From positions 186,001 through 250,000 of the forward strand of contig NZ_RQGA01000007.1 of the NCBI RefSeq assembly GCF_004769575.1: a stretch of DNA of 64,000 nt, read 5' to 3'. A model generated the notes under the pieces. It was not told the origin of the DNA. It saw nothing but the letters and a program-made list of their open reading frames with translations, and did no database searches. Origin of the DNA: Leptospira perdikensis. GTDB taxonomy: Bacteria; Spirochaetota; Leptospiria; Leptospirales; Leptospiraceae. Below, piece by piece: positions 16,896 through 24,450 of this stretch (the stretch's first letter is position 1; each line of letters opens with the position of its first letter). The position numbers and the translations under genes were made by a program.

Positions 16896-19307
16896 ATGTT
16901 ACGGAACACCAAACATCGAATTGCGATTGGAACGATTATTATTATCGTTTCTTTGATCACATACGGATTCCAAACCAAACCCATCACTGGAAAAACAGAA
17001 TCCAAATCCTCTTCCAGAAAACCAAGCCTCATTCCCGACCCTTTCGAACTTTATCAAACCATTCCACCTTTCCGTTCGGAAATGACAAGTTCTGACCTTC
17101 CCAGTAATTTTGATTTTACATCTGAGTTTCCACTGCCAGCAGACCAAGGGATCTACAAAGATAGTGTTGGGTATACTGTTGGGTATGGGCTCATTTCTTA
17201 TTTAGAAGCGAAAAAAAAAGGGATTCGGAATCTTTCTTCTATTGGCCCCACTTCCGCGAATGGACAGAAAGTATTGTTCTCACCTAACTTTATTTATAAC
17301 CAACTAAACAGCGGAAAAGATCAAGCAGTTTCCCTTTTGGATGCGCTCGTCCTCGCAGAAAGTCGAGGTTCGGTTTCTCTCGAACAAATGAACGAATCAT
17401 CATCTAGTTTTAGAACAAGGCCGAAAGCAAATATCGTGGAATCGGGCAGGAAAGCTCGATTAAAAAGAATTTACCGAATCGAACCTCACGATCTAACATC
17501 TATTAAACTAGCGTTAGCTGAAAAACGACCAGTGCTGATCGGGTATTTGGTTTATGAAAATTTTAGAGATCCAAAACCGGAAACCATTTTTGAATCGGGG
17601 TCTGGTGAAATTTTAGGGGCGCAGTCTCTTGTTATTTTGGGTTATAATGATAAAAAGAAAGCATTCAAGGTTTGGAATTCTTGGGGATCCACTTGGGGTG
17701 ACCAAGGATATTTATGGGTTTCTTACGAAACTTTTCCTAAATACACTAAGTCGGTTTATGTTGCTGATTCAGAAACTGAAAATGAACTCCTAACACAAAA
17801 TAAACTAAATGATGCTTTAGAATCTTTGGAATACGGAGAGCACAACCTCTTCCCACCGAAAGAGGTGTTTGCATCCCGTGGTGATTTTTCAGATCGCATT
17901 CGGATCAGTTGGTCGAGAGAAAAAAGGGCCATTGGTTATGAAGTTTACCGGAAACGTAAGATAGACAGTAAATACCAACTTGTCGGACTTTCCAAACAAG
18001 CATTCTTTGAAGACTTTGGAATCCAAAAAAGCACTGCTTACAATTACCGAGTGGCAAGTCTCGATGAGAATTACCTCTCCAAACCATCACTTGACTCAAA
18101 TGATGGTTATGCGGTTGACCCAACAAAACCAGCCGGAATTTTACCAGTGACAAACCTTCGTGCCTCGGTGGTTTCAACCAATGATCGGATTTTACTTGAA
18201 TGGGATCCACAGCCAATATCCACAACCTATGCAGTTTATAAATGGAATCCAACAGCAAGGATCTACCGGTTTTTAGGACAAACTGAAAAGACAACGTACG
18301 TTGATTTAAAAGCCAGCCGTAATGGCGACAGTGAAATTTACCAAGTGGTTCCTGAAAGAAATCAATTGGTCGGTGAATCTAGTTATTATGTATCTGCCCA
18401 TTTAGACCCTTCGGAAGTTTTAAAACCAAAACCCAAAAACCTAACAGCATCTAAAGGATTATATGCTGGTGCCACCATTTTACAGTGGGAAGGATCTCCC
18501 AGTGCCGTGGCTTATCATATCTTCCGTAAAACCAATGGACAATGGAAAGAAGTTGCAAAAACAACTGAGTTGCAGTTTAAAGATGACAATTCCTATGAAA
18601 AGGAATCATTCTATGCGGTAGCCTCTGAATTTGAAGGTGAATTGTTTAGTTTACCTTCGGAACCAGACATAGGATTTCCATCGCTTGTTGCGGGGAGGTC
18701 AGTGGGGTTAAAATCCCCAGAACTTAATGTTTCTGAAAATAGAAAAACTAGTGAATTTCTATTTAGTTGGAATGCAGTTCCCAAAGTAACTTCATACAAA
18801 ATCTATATGCGTAAAAAAAATGACCCAGAATGGAGTCTTGTCAAAGAAACTTTCGATACAAATTTTAGATTGCAGAACCTAACCAAAAACCAGTTCTATT
18901 TTTTTGCCATTCAATCCACCGCTAAAGGAGTGGGAGAAAGTTTATTTTCCAAACCCGTCACATCAGTTATCTCTGACACGGTAGTTGATATAAAAAAAGT
19001 AAAAACGTTTGGAGAGTCCGCCATACAAAAGTTTATCGGTCCTTGGACAGCAATGTATTGGGATGGGAAAAACAAAGTGAAACCAGTCCGTTTGACCATT
19101 GAAGCAGAAGATGTTGAGGGAAACATCATCATGAAGTGGAATGAAAATCAAATCTTTCGAGGCAAAAACATTGTGGATTCTGACTTACTCGAAGAGAAAG
19201 GAAAATGGAAAATCAAACTATCACCTAATTACGAGTCCTTATCAGGCGAATTTGAAGACCAAGCACTCGTTCCTGAGAAAAGCCAGCTTTCCTTTATCCG
19301 AGAATAA
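16896..19307 (+). CDS. Secreted papain-fold (C1) pseudopeptidase with fibronectin type III repeats
   Basis: 803 residues. N-terminal signal/anchor (residues 8-25), then a C1-peptidase-like domain (about 78-290) recognisable from PADQG (81-85), FSPNFIYNQLN and the Asn motif VWNSWGSTWGDQGYLW. The catalytic Cys position reads Ser90 (DQGIYKDSVGY) and the catalytic His position reads Gln243 (GAQSLVILGY), so peptidase activity is not expected. About four FN3 domains follow (about 325-400, 418-490, 510-585, 610-695), each with the YxVY/W or AYxIFR pattern, then a roughly 100-residue beta-rich C-terminal domain. It is third in the exbB-tonB operon; a binding or scaffold role in the envelope is inferred. 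Confidence 0.75.
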   Translation: MLRNTKHRIAIGTIIIIVSLITYGFQTKPITGKTESKSSSRKPSLIPDPFELYQTIPPFRSEMTSSDLPSNFDFTSEFPLPADQGIYKDSVGYTVGYGLISYLEAKKKGIRNLSSIGPTSANGQKVLFSPNFIYNQLNSGKDQAVSLLDALVLAESRGSVSLEQMNESSSSFRTRPKANIVESGRKARLKRIYRIEPHDLTSIKLALAEKRPVLIGYLVYENFRDPKPETIFESGSGEILGAQSLVILGYNDKKKAFKVWNSWGSTWGDQGYLWVSYETFPKYTKSVYVADSETENELLTQNKLNDALESLEYGEHNLFPPKEVFASRGDFSDRIRISWSREKRAIGYEVYRKRKIDSKYQLVGLSKQAFFEDFGIQKSTAYNYRVASLDENYLSKPSLDSNDGYAVDPTKPAGILPVTNLRASVVSTNDRILLEWDPQPISTTYAVYKWNPTARIYRFLGQTEKTTYVDLKASRNGDSEIYQVVPERNQLVGESSYYVSAHLDPSEVLKPKPKNLTASKGLYAGATILQWEGSPSAVAYHIFRKTNGQWKEVAKTTELQFKDDNSYEKESFYAVASEFEGELFSLPSEPDIGFPSLVAGRSVGLKSPELNVSENRKTSEFLFSWNAVPKVTSYKIYMRKKNDPEWSLVKETFDTNFRLQNLTKNQFYFFAIQSTAKGVGESLFSKPVTSVISDTVVDIKKVKTFGESAIQKFIGPWTAMYWDGKNKVKPVRLTIEAEDVEGNIIMKWNENQIFRGKNIVDSDLLEEKGKWKIKLSPNYESLSGEFEDQALVPEKSQLSFIRE

Positions 19308-19331
19308 ACTAAAAAACGAAAGACTGAACTC

Positions 19332-19748
19332 CTAAACTTTCACTTCCTCGTCAGTTCTAAACTTCTCGAGGAAGGTATCAGGAAGTTTCCAAGGCCTGTT
19401 CCTTTCGAAATCAAAAAAGAGAGCAGAAAAAATAGCCTCGCAAACCAAGGCTCCATCCGAGATTCGATACATATTTTGTACAACCTTCCCCTTTATTTTT
19501 GACATATCCCGAAATCCTGTTTCGATGCGAACCGCGTCGGGATGATGGAGAGGTTTGTGATAAGATAACTCCGCCTTTAACATCACTGGCCCTACCTTTT
19601 TTTCCCTCATTTCCTGGATAGAAAACCCTTCTTGTTCCAAAGCTTGGATCCTTGCTTCATCAAAATAGGATTGGTAGACACCGTTATTGACATGTCCATT
19701 GGCATCCATATGGCTCCAAAGGACGGGGATTTCGGTAGTATGGGGCAT
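19332..19748 (-). CDS. Acyl-CoA thioesterase, 4HBT hotdog fold
   Basis: 138 residues from the ATG at 19748 (MPHTTEIPVLWSHMD), chosen because AGGAG lies 7 bases upstream and because a longer frame would run through the operator. The 4HBT signature is clear: D-A-N-G-H-V-N-N-G-V-Y with the catalytic-type Asp, then SYFDEARIQAL. It hydrolyses acyl-CoA thioesters; chain length cannot be told. It diverges from the TetR gene across a perfect 16-bp inverted repeat, so it is very likely repressed by that TetR protein. Confidence 0.85.
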   Translation of the reverse strand: MPHTTEIPVLWSHMDANGHVNNGVYQSYFDEARIQALEQEGFSIQEMREKKVGPVMLKAELSYHKPLHHPDAVRIETGFRDMSKIKGKVVQNMYRISDGALVCEAIFSALFFDFERNRPWKLPDTFLEKFRTDEEVKV

Positions 19749-19778
19749 GGGGTGGCTCCTGTTAGGGACAGATTCCGG

Positions 19779-19822
19779 CAGACCGTTCTGTCTGTAAATC
19801 AAAAAACAGACAGAACGGTCTG
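19779..19822. promoter_or_regulatory. Perfect double operator between thioesterase and tetR-family gene
   Basis: CAGACCGTTCTGTCTG (19779-19794) and CAGACAGAACGGTCTG (19807-19822) are exact reverse complements separated by 12 A/T-rich bases. Each arm is itself an imperfect palindrome (CAGAC...GTCTG) of the size bound by one TetR dimer, so the site may hold two dimers. It lies between the divergent starts at 19748 and 19867 and just upstream of a TTGACA box (19829-19834), an ideal position to repress both genes. Confidence 0.75.
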
Positions 19823-19828
19823 CAATGG

Positions 19829-19855
19829 TTGACACAACCCCCTCCTCCCTACAAT
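19829..19855 (+). promoter_or_regulatory. Promoter candidate for the TetR-family gene
   Basis: TTGACA at 19829-19834 is followed after 15 bases by TACAAT (19850-19855). The short spacing is not optimal; AATACT three bases further gives 18. Transcription from here would start close to the ATG at 19867, leaving almost no leader, and would overlap the adjacent operator. Confidence 0.4.
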
Positions 19856-19866
19856 ACTTAAATCCC

Positions 19867-20451
19867 ATGAAAGGCTCTCCTCGACACCGCATCCTCGAAA
19901 TAGCAAAAAAAAGATTCTACCAACAGGGCTATTACCACACAGGAATCAACCAGCTCATCCGAGAATCAGGAACTGCCAAGGCCTCCTTCTATGATCACTT
20001 CCCATCCAAACGAGATTTGGGAATTCGCGTCATTCAAGCTTATGGAGCTGACGTTCTCATTTGGTTCCGCCAAATTCTTCGAGAGTCCCATACACCTGAT
20101 GATTTTATCGCCGAATTATCTCAAGCCGTTACCATCCAAATGCATGAAGACGCATCCTATTACCAAGGTTGCCCGATAGCCATTTTTTCCTGCCAATTTC
20201 CTGTCGGCGAACAACCATTTAGTGATGAGTTTAAGTCTATTGTTTTTAGGTGGGAATCTTTGTTCGCAATGTACATTGCCCGATGGCAATCCAACGGTTC
20301 GTTAGAAGAAACCGCAGATCCAATGGAACTCGCTCGTGACTTAATCAATATCTATGAAGGAGCACTGATCAATTGGAGAATCTCATTAAACGAAATCTAT
20401 GTAAAACGTATGTTAGCCCAAATGAAACAAATACTTGAACTTAAAAAATAG
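19867..20451 (+). CDS. TetR/AcrR family transcriptional repressor
   Basis: 194 residues from ATG 19867 (MKGSPRHRILEIAKKRFYQQG); an in-frame GTG-type start at 19825 would place the promoter inside the gene and is rejected. The N-terminal helix-turn-helix is typical (YHTGINQLIRESGTAKASFYDHF), and the C-terminal ligand-binding helices include a Cys pair in the region YQGCPIAIFSCQF. It probably autoregulates and represses the divergent thioesterase through the double operator. The last 11 bases overlap the 3' end of the convergent lipoprotein gene. Confidence 0.9.
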   Translation: MKGSPRHRILEIAKKRFYQQGYYHTGINQLIRESGTAKASFYDHFPSKRDLGIRVIQAYGADVLIWFRQILRESHTPDDFIAELSQAVTIQMHEDASYYQGCPIAIFSCQFPVGEQPFSDEFKSIVFRWESLFAMYIARWQSNGSLEETADPMELARDLINIYEGALINWRISLNEIYVKRMLAQMKQILELKK

Positions 20452-20698
20452 TTCCACTTTCGCAATTTTTGCGGCAAGTCTTTTCTAAACCGAGACAACT
20501 TCCCGCAAGGGCTGTGAGATCAGCTACACTATAACTTGGACTACTCGTAGAGATTTTGTAAAATGCATCATTTCTAAGAAAACATTCACCTTCTATCGTA
20601 GAACATTTGTTACGTTCGTAGCAGGCAGACCTAAAGGAAAACGGTGATCCACAATTAACCAATAGTACCAGAACGCAAAAAAAGATTACTTGTTTCAT
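20441..20698 (-). CDS. Small Cys-rich lipoprotein
   Basis: 85 residues. The lipoprotein signal (KQVIFFCVLVLLVNC) has the relaxed Asn-Cys lipobox common in spirochaetes. The mature part holds seven further cysteines (CYERNKC, GEC, GSC, KTCRKNC), suggesting disulphides in the periplasm or at the surface. The ATG overlaps the stop of the upstream pyrophosphorylase gene by 4 bases (ATGA). I recognise no family. Confidence 0.7.
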   Translation of the reverse strand: MKQVIFFCVLVLLVNCGSPFSFRSACYERNKCSTIEGECFLRNDAFYKISTSSPSYSVADLTALAGSCLGLEKTCRKNCESGTIF

Positions 20699-22107
20699 AA
20701 AGAAATGGTTTCGTTTTGGAATTCCTTCCTGTTTAAAGAAGAAATGGTTTTTAATCCACCTGATAGATTTTGAAATTTCACTTTCCCTTTAAGTGCTACG
20801 GGAACATCAAATAGAATTTCTCCTGAAACCACTAACTCTTCACAATAGAGAAGAGAAGGATATTCTTTGAATAAAGAATCAAATTGATCTATTTTTTTAT
20901 AATGAGTTTCATCCAGAAGCACCAAAATCTCACCAAGTCCTGCCGATTTTCTTTCCTTTGTCATAGTGAGAGAAAAGTCAGAATTGAGTACATAGGCGTC
21001 AGAACGACGAATGAGATAATCTTCCGTTTTTTTCACTGGGGCAAACCTGTCCCTAGGAATGATAATCCCTTTGAATTTAGAAAAATTACCAACGGCACTT
21101 CCCATCGCTGTTTCCAATTGAATTACCGGTTTGCCATCTACTTGTTTCGGATTTACAATGAGGGACAAAGAAAAATTTCCTTGGTTGAATCTTTCTTTCA
21201 AAGCACGAAGATTGATCCAAAGATTGTTGGTGGAAAAAGTTCTAAATTTACCAAGACCGCTGAATTCATTTTCATGTTCTTTCGGAACTTGTGCAGTTTC
21301 CAACAACTCGTATTTAATAAACTTACCACTTAGAGTTTTTCGGTAGATAGCCCCCCCTTTTTTATCGGCAAGAGTCTTCGGAGTCATCTCCATTGCGAAA
21401 TGAATGTCTTCCTTTAAAAGATAACTCACAATATGTGGATCAACCGTAGCTCCTAAATTGTCTCCATTGGAAAGGAAGGCAATTTCAAATCCCTTAGAGA
21501 GTAATTCATCCAAAATACCCTCCTGAACCATAGTGAAGTAAATATCACCATGACCCGGTGGGCACCAATTTTCTTTTTCATTTTTATTTTGGATGGGGAC
21601 AAAGGTTTTTGCATCCAATCGAGGTACTTTGTTTTGTAAAAAACTAGTGCGAAGAGTTTGTTTAAATCCGTTTTTCTCTAATTCTTTTTGGGAATCTTTT
21701 TGTGTATTATAAGAATCCATAAAAAGAAGAGGAACATCAACCCCATACTCTGAACGAATGAACTCAATTTGTTTAGACATCACAGCAAGAAACGACATAG
21801 AGTCTTTGATGGGAATCAAAGACTTCGCTTTGTCGAGTCCCATACTAGTTCCAAGACCTCCGTTCAATTTAATCACCACCAATTTGGACAGAAGACTAAG
21901 GTCTGTAGCGTAAGAAGAATGGATGGTTTCTAAAGAGATTTCATCCGTTTTGGGATCCAAGTCTCCAACTTCTTCCCAATTGACCATTCCCGTTTCGCCG
22001 TTTCTCACAGCATCTACCTTGGTAATAAAATCGGCAATGAATGCGTCGGTAAGACCTGCGGCCTTCATAGTATCTCTAATCAATTGATCCGACTTCTGTT
22101 TCTCCAT
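20695..22107 (-). CDS. UDP-sugar pyrophosphorylase, eukaryotic UGP2-type (UTP-glucose-1-phosphate uridylyltransferase)
   Basis: 470 residues. It makes UDP-glucose (or a related UDP-sugar) and pyrophosphate from UTP and sugar-1-phosphate, for envelope polysaccharide. The nucleotide loop is KLNGGLGTSMGLDKAKSLIP, followed by the family motifs PPGHGDIYFTM and FLSNGDNLGATVDP; C-terminal residues form the beta-helix of UGP2 proteins. Most bacteria use the unrelated GalU, so this is the eukaryotic-like type. ATG 22107 is chosen because GAAGGGA lies just upstream; it follows the stop of the upstream gene by one base. UDP-N-acetylhexosamine as substrate cannot be excluded. Confidence 0.88.
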   Translation of the reverse strand: MEKQKSDQLIRDTMKAAGLTDAFIADFITKVDAVRNGETGMVNWEEVGDLDPKTDEISLETIHSSYATDLSLLSKLVVIKLNGGLGTSMGLDKAKSLIPIKDSMSFLAVMSKQIEFIRSEYGVDVPLLFMDSYNTQKDSQKELEKNGFKQTLRTSFLQNKVPRLDAKTFVPIQNKNEKENWCPPGHGDIYFTMVQEGILDELLSKGFEIAFLSNGDNLGATVDPHIVSYLLKEDIHFAMEMTPKTLADKKGGAIYRKTLSGKFIKYELLETAQVPKEHENEFSGLGKFRTFSTNNLWINLRALKERFNQGNFSLSLIVNPKQVDGKPVIQLETAMGSAVGNFSKFKGIIIPRDRFAPVKKTEDYLIRRSDAYVLNSDFSLTMTKERKSAGLGEILVLLDETHYKKIDQFDSLFKEYPSLLYCEELVVSGEILFDVPVALKGKVKFQNLSGGLKTISSLNRKEFQNETISL

Positions 22108-22108
22108 A

Positions 22109-22474
22109 TCATTTCCCTTCGTGTGGTTCCCCAAGTTCGATCCTATGTGGTTCTTCCGATACCGCAGGATTCCATAAAAAAAATACGAGGATATTTCGGC
22201 CGTCTTCCTTTGGAATCGCTACCGTTTCTTTCCTTTCATATTTTGGCATAAAAACTTCAAAATTGTACATCCAATACTTACCCTTTTTACGAGCCACTTG
22301 CCGGATTCCTTGTTTTAAGGGATCCTTTTTCGTAAGTTTTCCATAAGGAAGGGGGTATTTTGTTTCCCAAATTTGGGGTAAAAGCTTCGCTGCGTCTTCA
22401 TAATTTCCGGGATCGGCGGAAAGAACCCCAGGAAAAAAGCCTAAAAGAATGATCAGAAAGAAACTATGACGCAT
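22109..22474 (-). CDS. Secreted hypothetical protein
   Basis: 121 residues with a Sec signal peptide (RHSFFLIILLGFFPGVLSA, cleavage near residue 20). The mature part is basic and rich in aromatic residues (KKGKYWMYNFEVFMPKYER). No domain recognised. It is the first gene of a three-gene minus-strand operon with the UDP-sugar pyrophosphorylase and a lipoprotein, so an envelope role is a reasonable guess. Confidence 0.65.
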   Translation of the reverse strand: MRHSFFLIILLGFFPGVLSADPGNYEDAAKLLPQIWETKYPLPYGKLTKKDPLKQGIRQVARKKGKYWMYNFEVFMPKYERKETVAIPKEDGRNILVFFLWNPAVSEEPHRIELGEPHEGK

Positions 22475-22589
22475 ACGATTCTAAAAGGCAATCCTATGTG
22501 AGTACGGTAATCGGTCAATTCAGGAATTCTTCTGGCGCTGGAATTGATTTTCATAGACAAGAATTGAGTCAGACAGAATCATTTAATTC

Positions 22590-23438
22590 ATGTTTCGATT
22601 CATAGAATATCTGGAACGTTTTTGGGCGTTATTGTCGTTTTATCTTCCCAGCCATTTGTTTGTGGAGAATAATAAAGATAAAAATATATTGATTGTTCCT
22701 GGTTTTCTTGCCGGACGTTCCTACTATTCTAGACTCAAATCCAACTTAGACAACTTGGGATTCAAAGTAGGAATCCTTTCTACCTTACGTGACCCTTTAT
22801 CTCTGGAAGAAGCGGTTCAACATCTGGCAAACCAAATCCTGACGGCACCTAACGAAGTGACTTTGATTGCTCATAACACCGGTGGGCTTCTCGTTTTGAT
22901 TTTGCCTGATGAAGCCAGACGAAAAGTCAAACGCCTCATCACTCTTGGGACTCCTTTTCATGGTTCCGATCGATTTACTAATACAAGACAATCGTATTGG
23001 GGTTATGAATCCGAATGGGTCAAAACGAATTACAAAAATGCACTTTTCTTTCCTCTGTTCCAACCTCTCTCTGCGATTGAGGATTTTTCATTTCCTCCGC
23101 AAGAGAGTACTGAGTTTGGCCAAGGCCGTGATCTCTGGTTCGATATCCCCGGTAATTATAACTTAGTTAGAAGGAACGAGAACATCCGCACGCTGAGAGA
23201 GTTTTTAGGAACACCAAAAGACAGTATTGCCATTCATTCTTCACCGAAAGCAAACCCTGAGTTCGCAGTTCCAAAAAAGATTGAAGTGGATTTTTCTAAG
23301 TATGAACCATCAGTTTATAAAAAGAATCAAAAACAATTGGCCGTAAAAAAGAAGTCCGGGGCAAAAAAAACAACTCCGGCTAAAAAATCAAAACCTGTCT
23401 CGAAACCAAAAGCCAAAAAAAAGGCTAAAAAACGTTAG
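22590..23438 (+). CDS. Alpha/beta-hydrolase-fold protein lacking the nucleophile, with H1-like basic tail
   Basis: 282 residues. Residues about 30-215 follow the lipase/PGAP1-like fold: ILIVPGFLAGRSYYSRL, oxyanion strand, then the elbow and ITLGTPFHGSDRF. The elbow, normally GHSMGG, reads A-H-N96-T-G-G, so Asn replaces the catalytic Ser, and the C-terminal stretch before REFL reads GNYNLVRRN where active lipases have a His. Hydrolysis is therefore unlikely. Residues about 240-282 are an AKK/PKAKKKAKK tail like histone H1. Probably a binding protein; no signal peptide is seen. Confidence 0.75.
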   Translation: MFRFIEYLERFWALLSFYLPSHLFVENNKDKNILIVPGFLAGRSYYSRLKSNLDNLGFKVGILSTLRDPLSLEEAVQHLANQILTAPNEVTLIAHNTGGLLVLILPDEARRKVKRLITLGTPFHGSDRFTNTRQSYWGYESEWVKTNYKNALFFPLFQPLSAIEDFSFPPQESTEFGQGRDLWFDIPGNYNLVRRNENIRTLREFLGTPKDSIAIHSSPKANPEFAVPKKIEVDFSKYEPSVYKKNQKQLAVKKKSGAKKTTPAKKSKPVSKPKAKKKAKKR

Positions 23439-23450
23439 AAATTACTATTT

Positions 23451-23486
23451 GAAAAACAACTGCCCACCAAACAGCGGACAGTTGTT
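23451..23486 (-). terminator. Intrinsic terminator after the copper-protein gene
   Basis: Read on the minus strand, the 8-bp stem AACAACTG/CAGTTGTT (arms at 23479-23486 and 23455-23462) is followed by TTT at once. It lies 21 bases beyond the stop of the gene at 23508-23954 and also faces the end of the convergent hydrolase-like gene. Confidence 0.55.
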
Positions 23487-23507
23487 CAAGTTATCCAGTT
23501 TATAGAA

Positions 23508-23954
23508 TTAAACTTTTTTTAACTCTTTGATACAAGCAAGACAGCTATCTCGACACTCTTTACAGATTGTGTGATGATTAGCATGTTTATCACATTCCTT
23601 TGCACAAGCTTCACAAACCTCAATACAAAGATTTGCTAACTTCTTCGTGAAACTGGAAGACTGGCTAGCTAATTTCACAAAAGAATCACATAAACTAATG
23701 ACTTCTCTTGTACTCACCGCACAAGCTGCGAGAGACTTATCCCCTTTTCCAAGTTCTGTGAGGCAATGACTGAGGCAAACCTCAGCAGAAAGTTGGCAAT
23801 GCATGGCTACCATCATTGCTTTAGAATACTTAGATTTTCCTGCCGATGGCATTGTCATTGTAGAATGATCATGGTCTTCTGCGGAAAGTGTAGATAAAAT
23901 TCCTGAAACGGCAACTGCCATTCCTGCTTTTTGTAATAATTCCTTGCGATTCAT
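23508..23954 (-). CDS. DUF326/Csp1-like four-helix copper-binding protein
   Basis: 148 residues. N-terminal export signal (residues 1-25, KELLQKAGMAVAVSGILSTLSA; no twin Arg), a His/Met-rich linker (EDHDHSTMTM), then a four-helix bundle lined with cysteines: MHCQLSAEVCLSHC, AACAVST, LCDSF, LCIEVCEACAKECDKH, HTICKECRDSCLACI. This pattern matches Csp1/DUF326 proteins that store many Cu(I) ions. It probably protects periplasmic sites or supplies copper, for example to the cbb3 oxidase encoded further on. It shares an operon with the Cys-bearing gene upstream (80-bp gap). Confidence 0.85.
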   Translation of the reverse strand: MNRKELLQKAGMAVAVSGILSTLSAEDHDHSTMTMPSAGKSKYSKAMMVAMHCQLSAEVCLSHCLTELGKGDKSLAACAVSTREVISLCDSFVKLASQSSSFTKKLANLCIEVCEACAKECDKHANHHTICKECRDSCLACIKELKKV

Positions 23955-24034
23955 ATCGTATAACCTCTGTTAAAATTTAAAAATCAATTGAAATGGAAAT
24001 GAAATCCTTTCACCTCAAACGAGGTGTGACCATA

Positions 24035-24409
24035 TCAAATCAGAAGTCTTACGGTTTGTGTGGGAAAATAGGAGGGAGAATGACGAAGCCCGGAAATAAG
24101 CCACTTTACGGATGGACCAGAAAGGACCTGGGGTTGTTTAAAAAAAGTGAATCCATTCCAAGCGGTAAGTTTGATTTGTTTCCAAATGGGAAAATCAGGG
24201 CCGCTAGAAGACTGGAGTTCTTCATGTGTGATAGGGCATTCACAAGAATCAGCAGAACTTTCTTTTGATTCGGAAGTTTGGTGGCAAGGTGGAACAGAAG
24301 CCCGGTCCACAAATTTCTCAGCAGAAATACAAAACCCAAATAGGGATGACTTACATCCCAGGTAGGTTAGAAAAATTAGAATGAATCCAATGGTAAACTT
24401 TCGTTTCAT
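24035..24409 (-). CDS. Small lipoprotein with Cys cluster, upstream of copper-protein gene
   Basis: 124 residues. The signal (KRKFTIGFILIFLTYLGC) has a Leu-Gly-Cys lipobox, though the hydrophobic region could instead be a membrane anchor. A compact Cys/His/acidic region follows (PPCHQTSESKE, then SADSCECPITHEE), and the C-terminus ends SYFPTQTVRLLI. Similar small proteins are found near metal-handling genes, but I cannot name the family. Its place before the DUF326 gene suggests a metal role. Confidence 0.55.
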   Translation of the reverse strand: MKRKFTIGFILIFLTYLGCKSSLFGFCISAEKFVDRASVPPCHQTSESKESSADSCECPITHEELQSSSGPDFPIWKQIKLTAWNGFTFFKQPQVLSGPSVKWLISGLRHSPSYFPTQTVRLLI

Positions 24410-24450
24410 ATTCTTCTGCTACAATAATTAGACGAATCTAATCTTACTTC

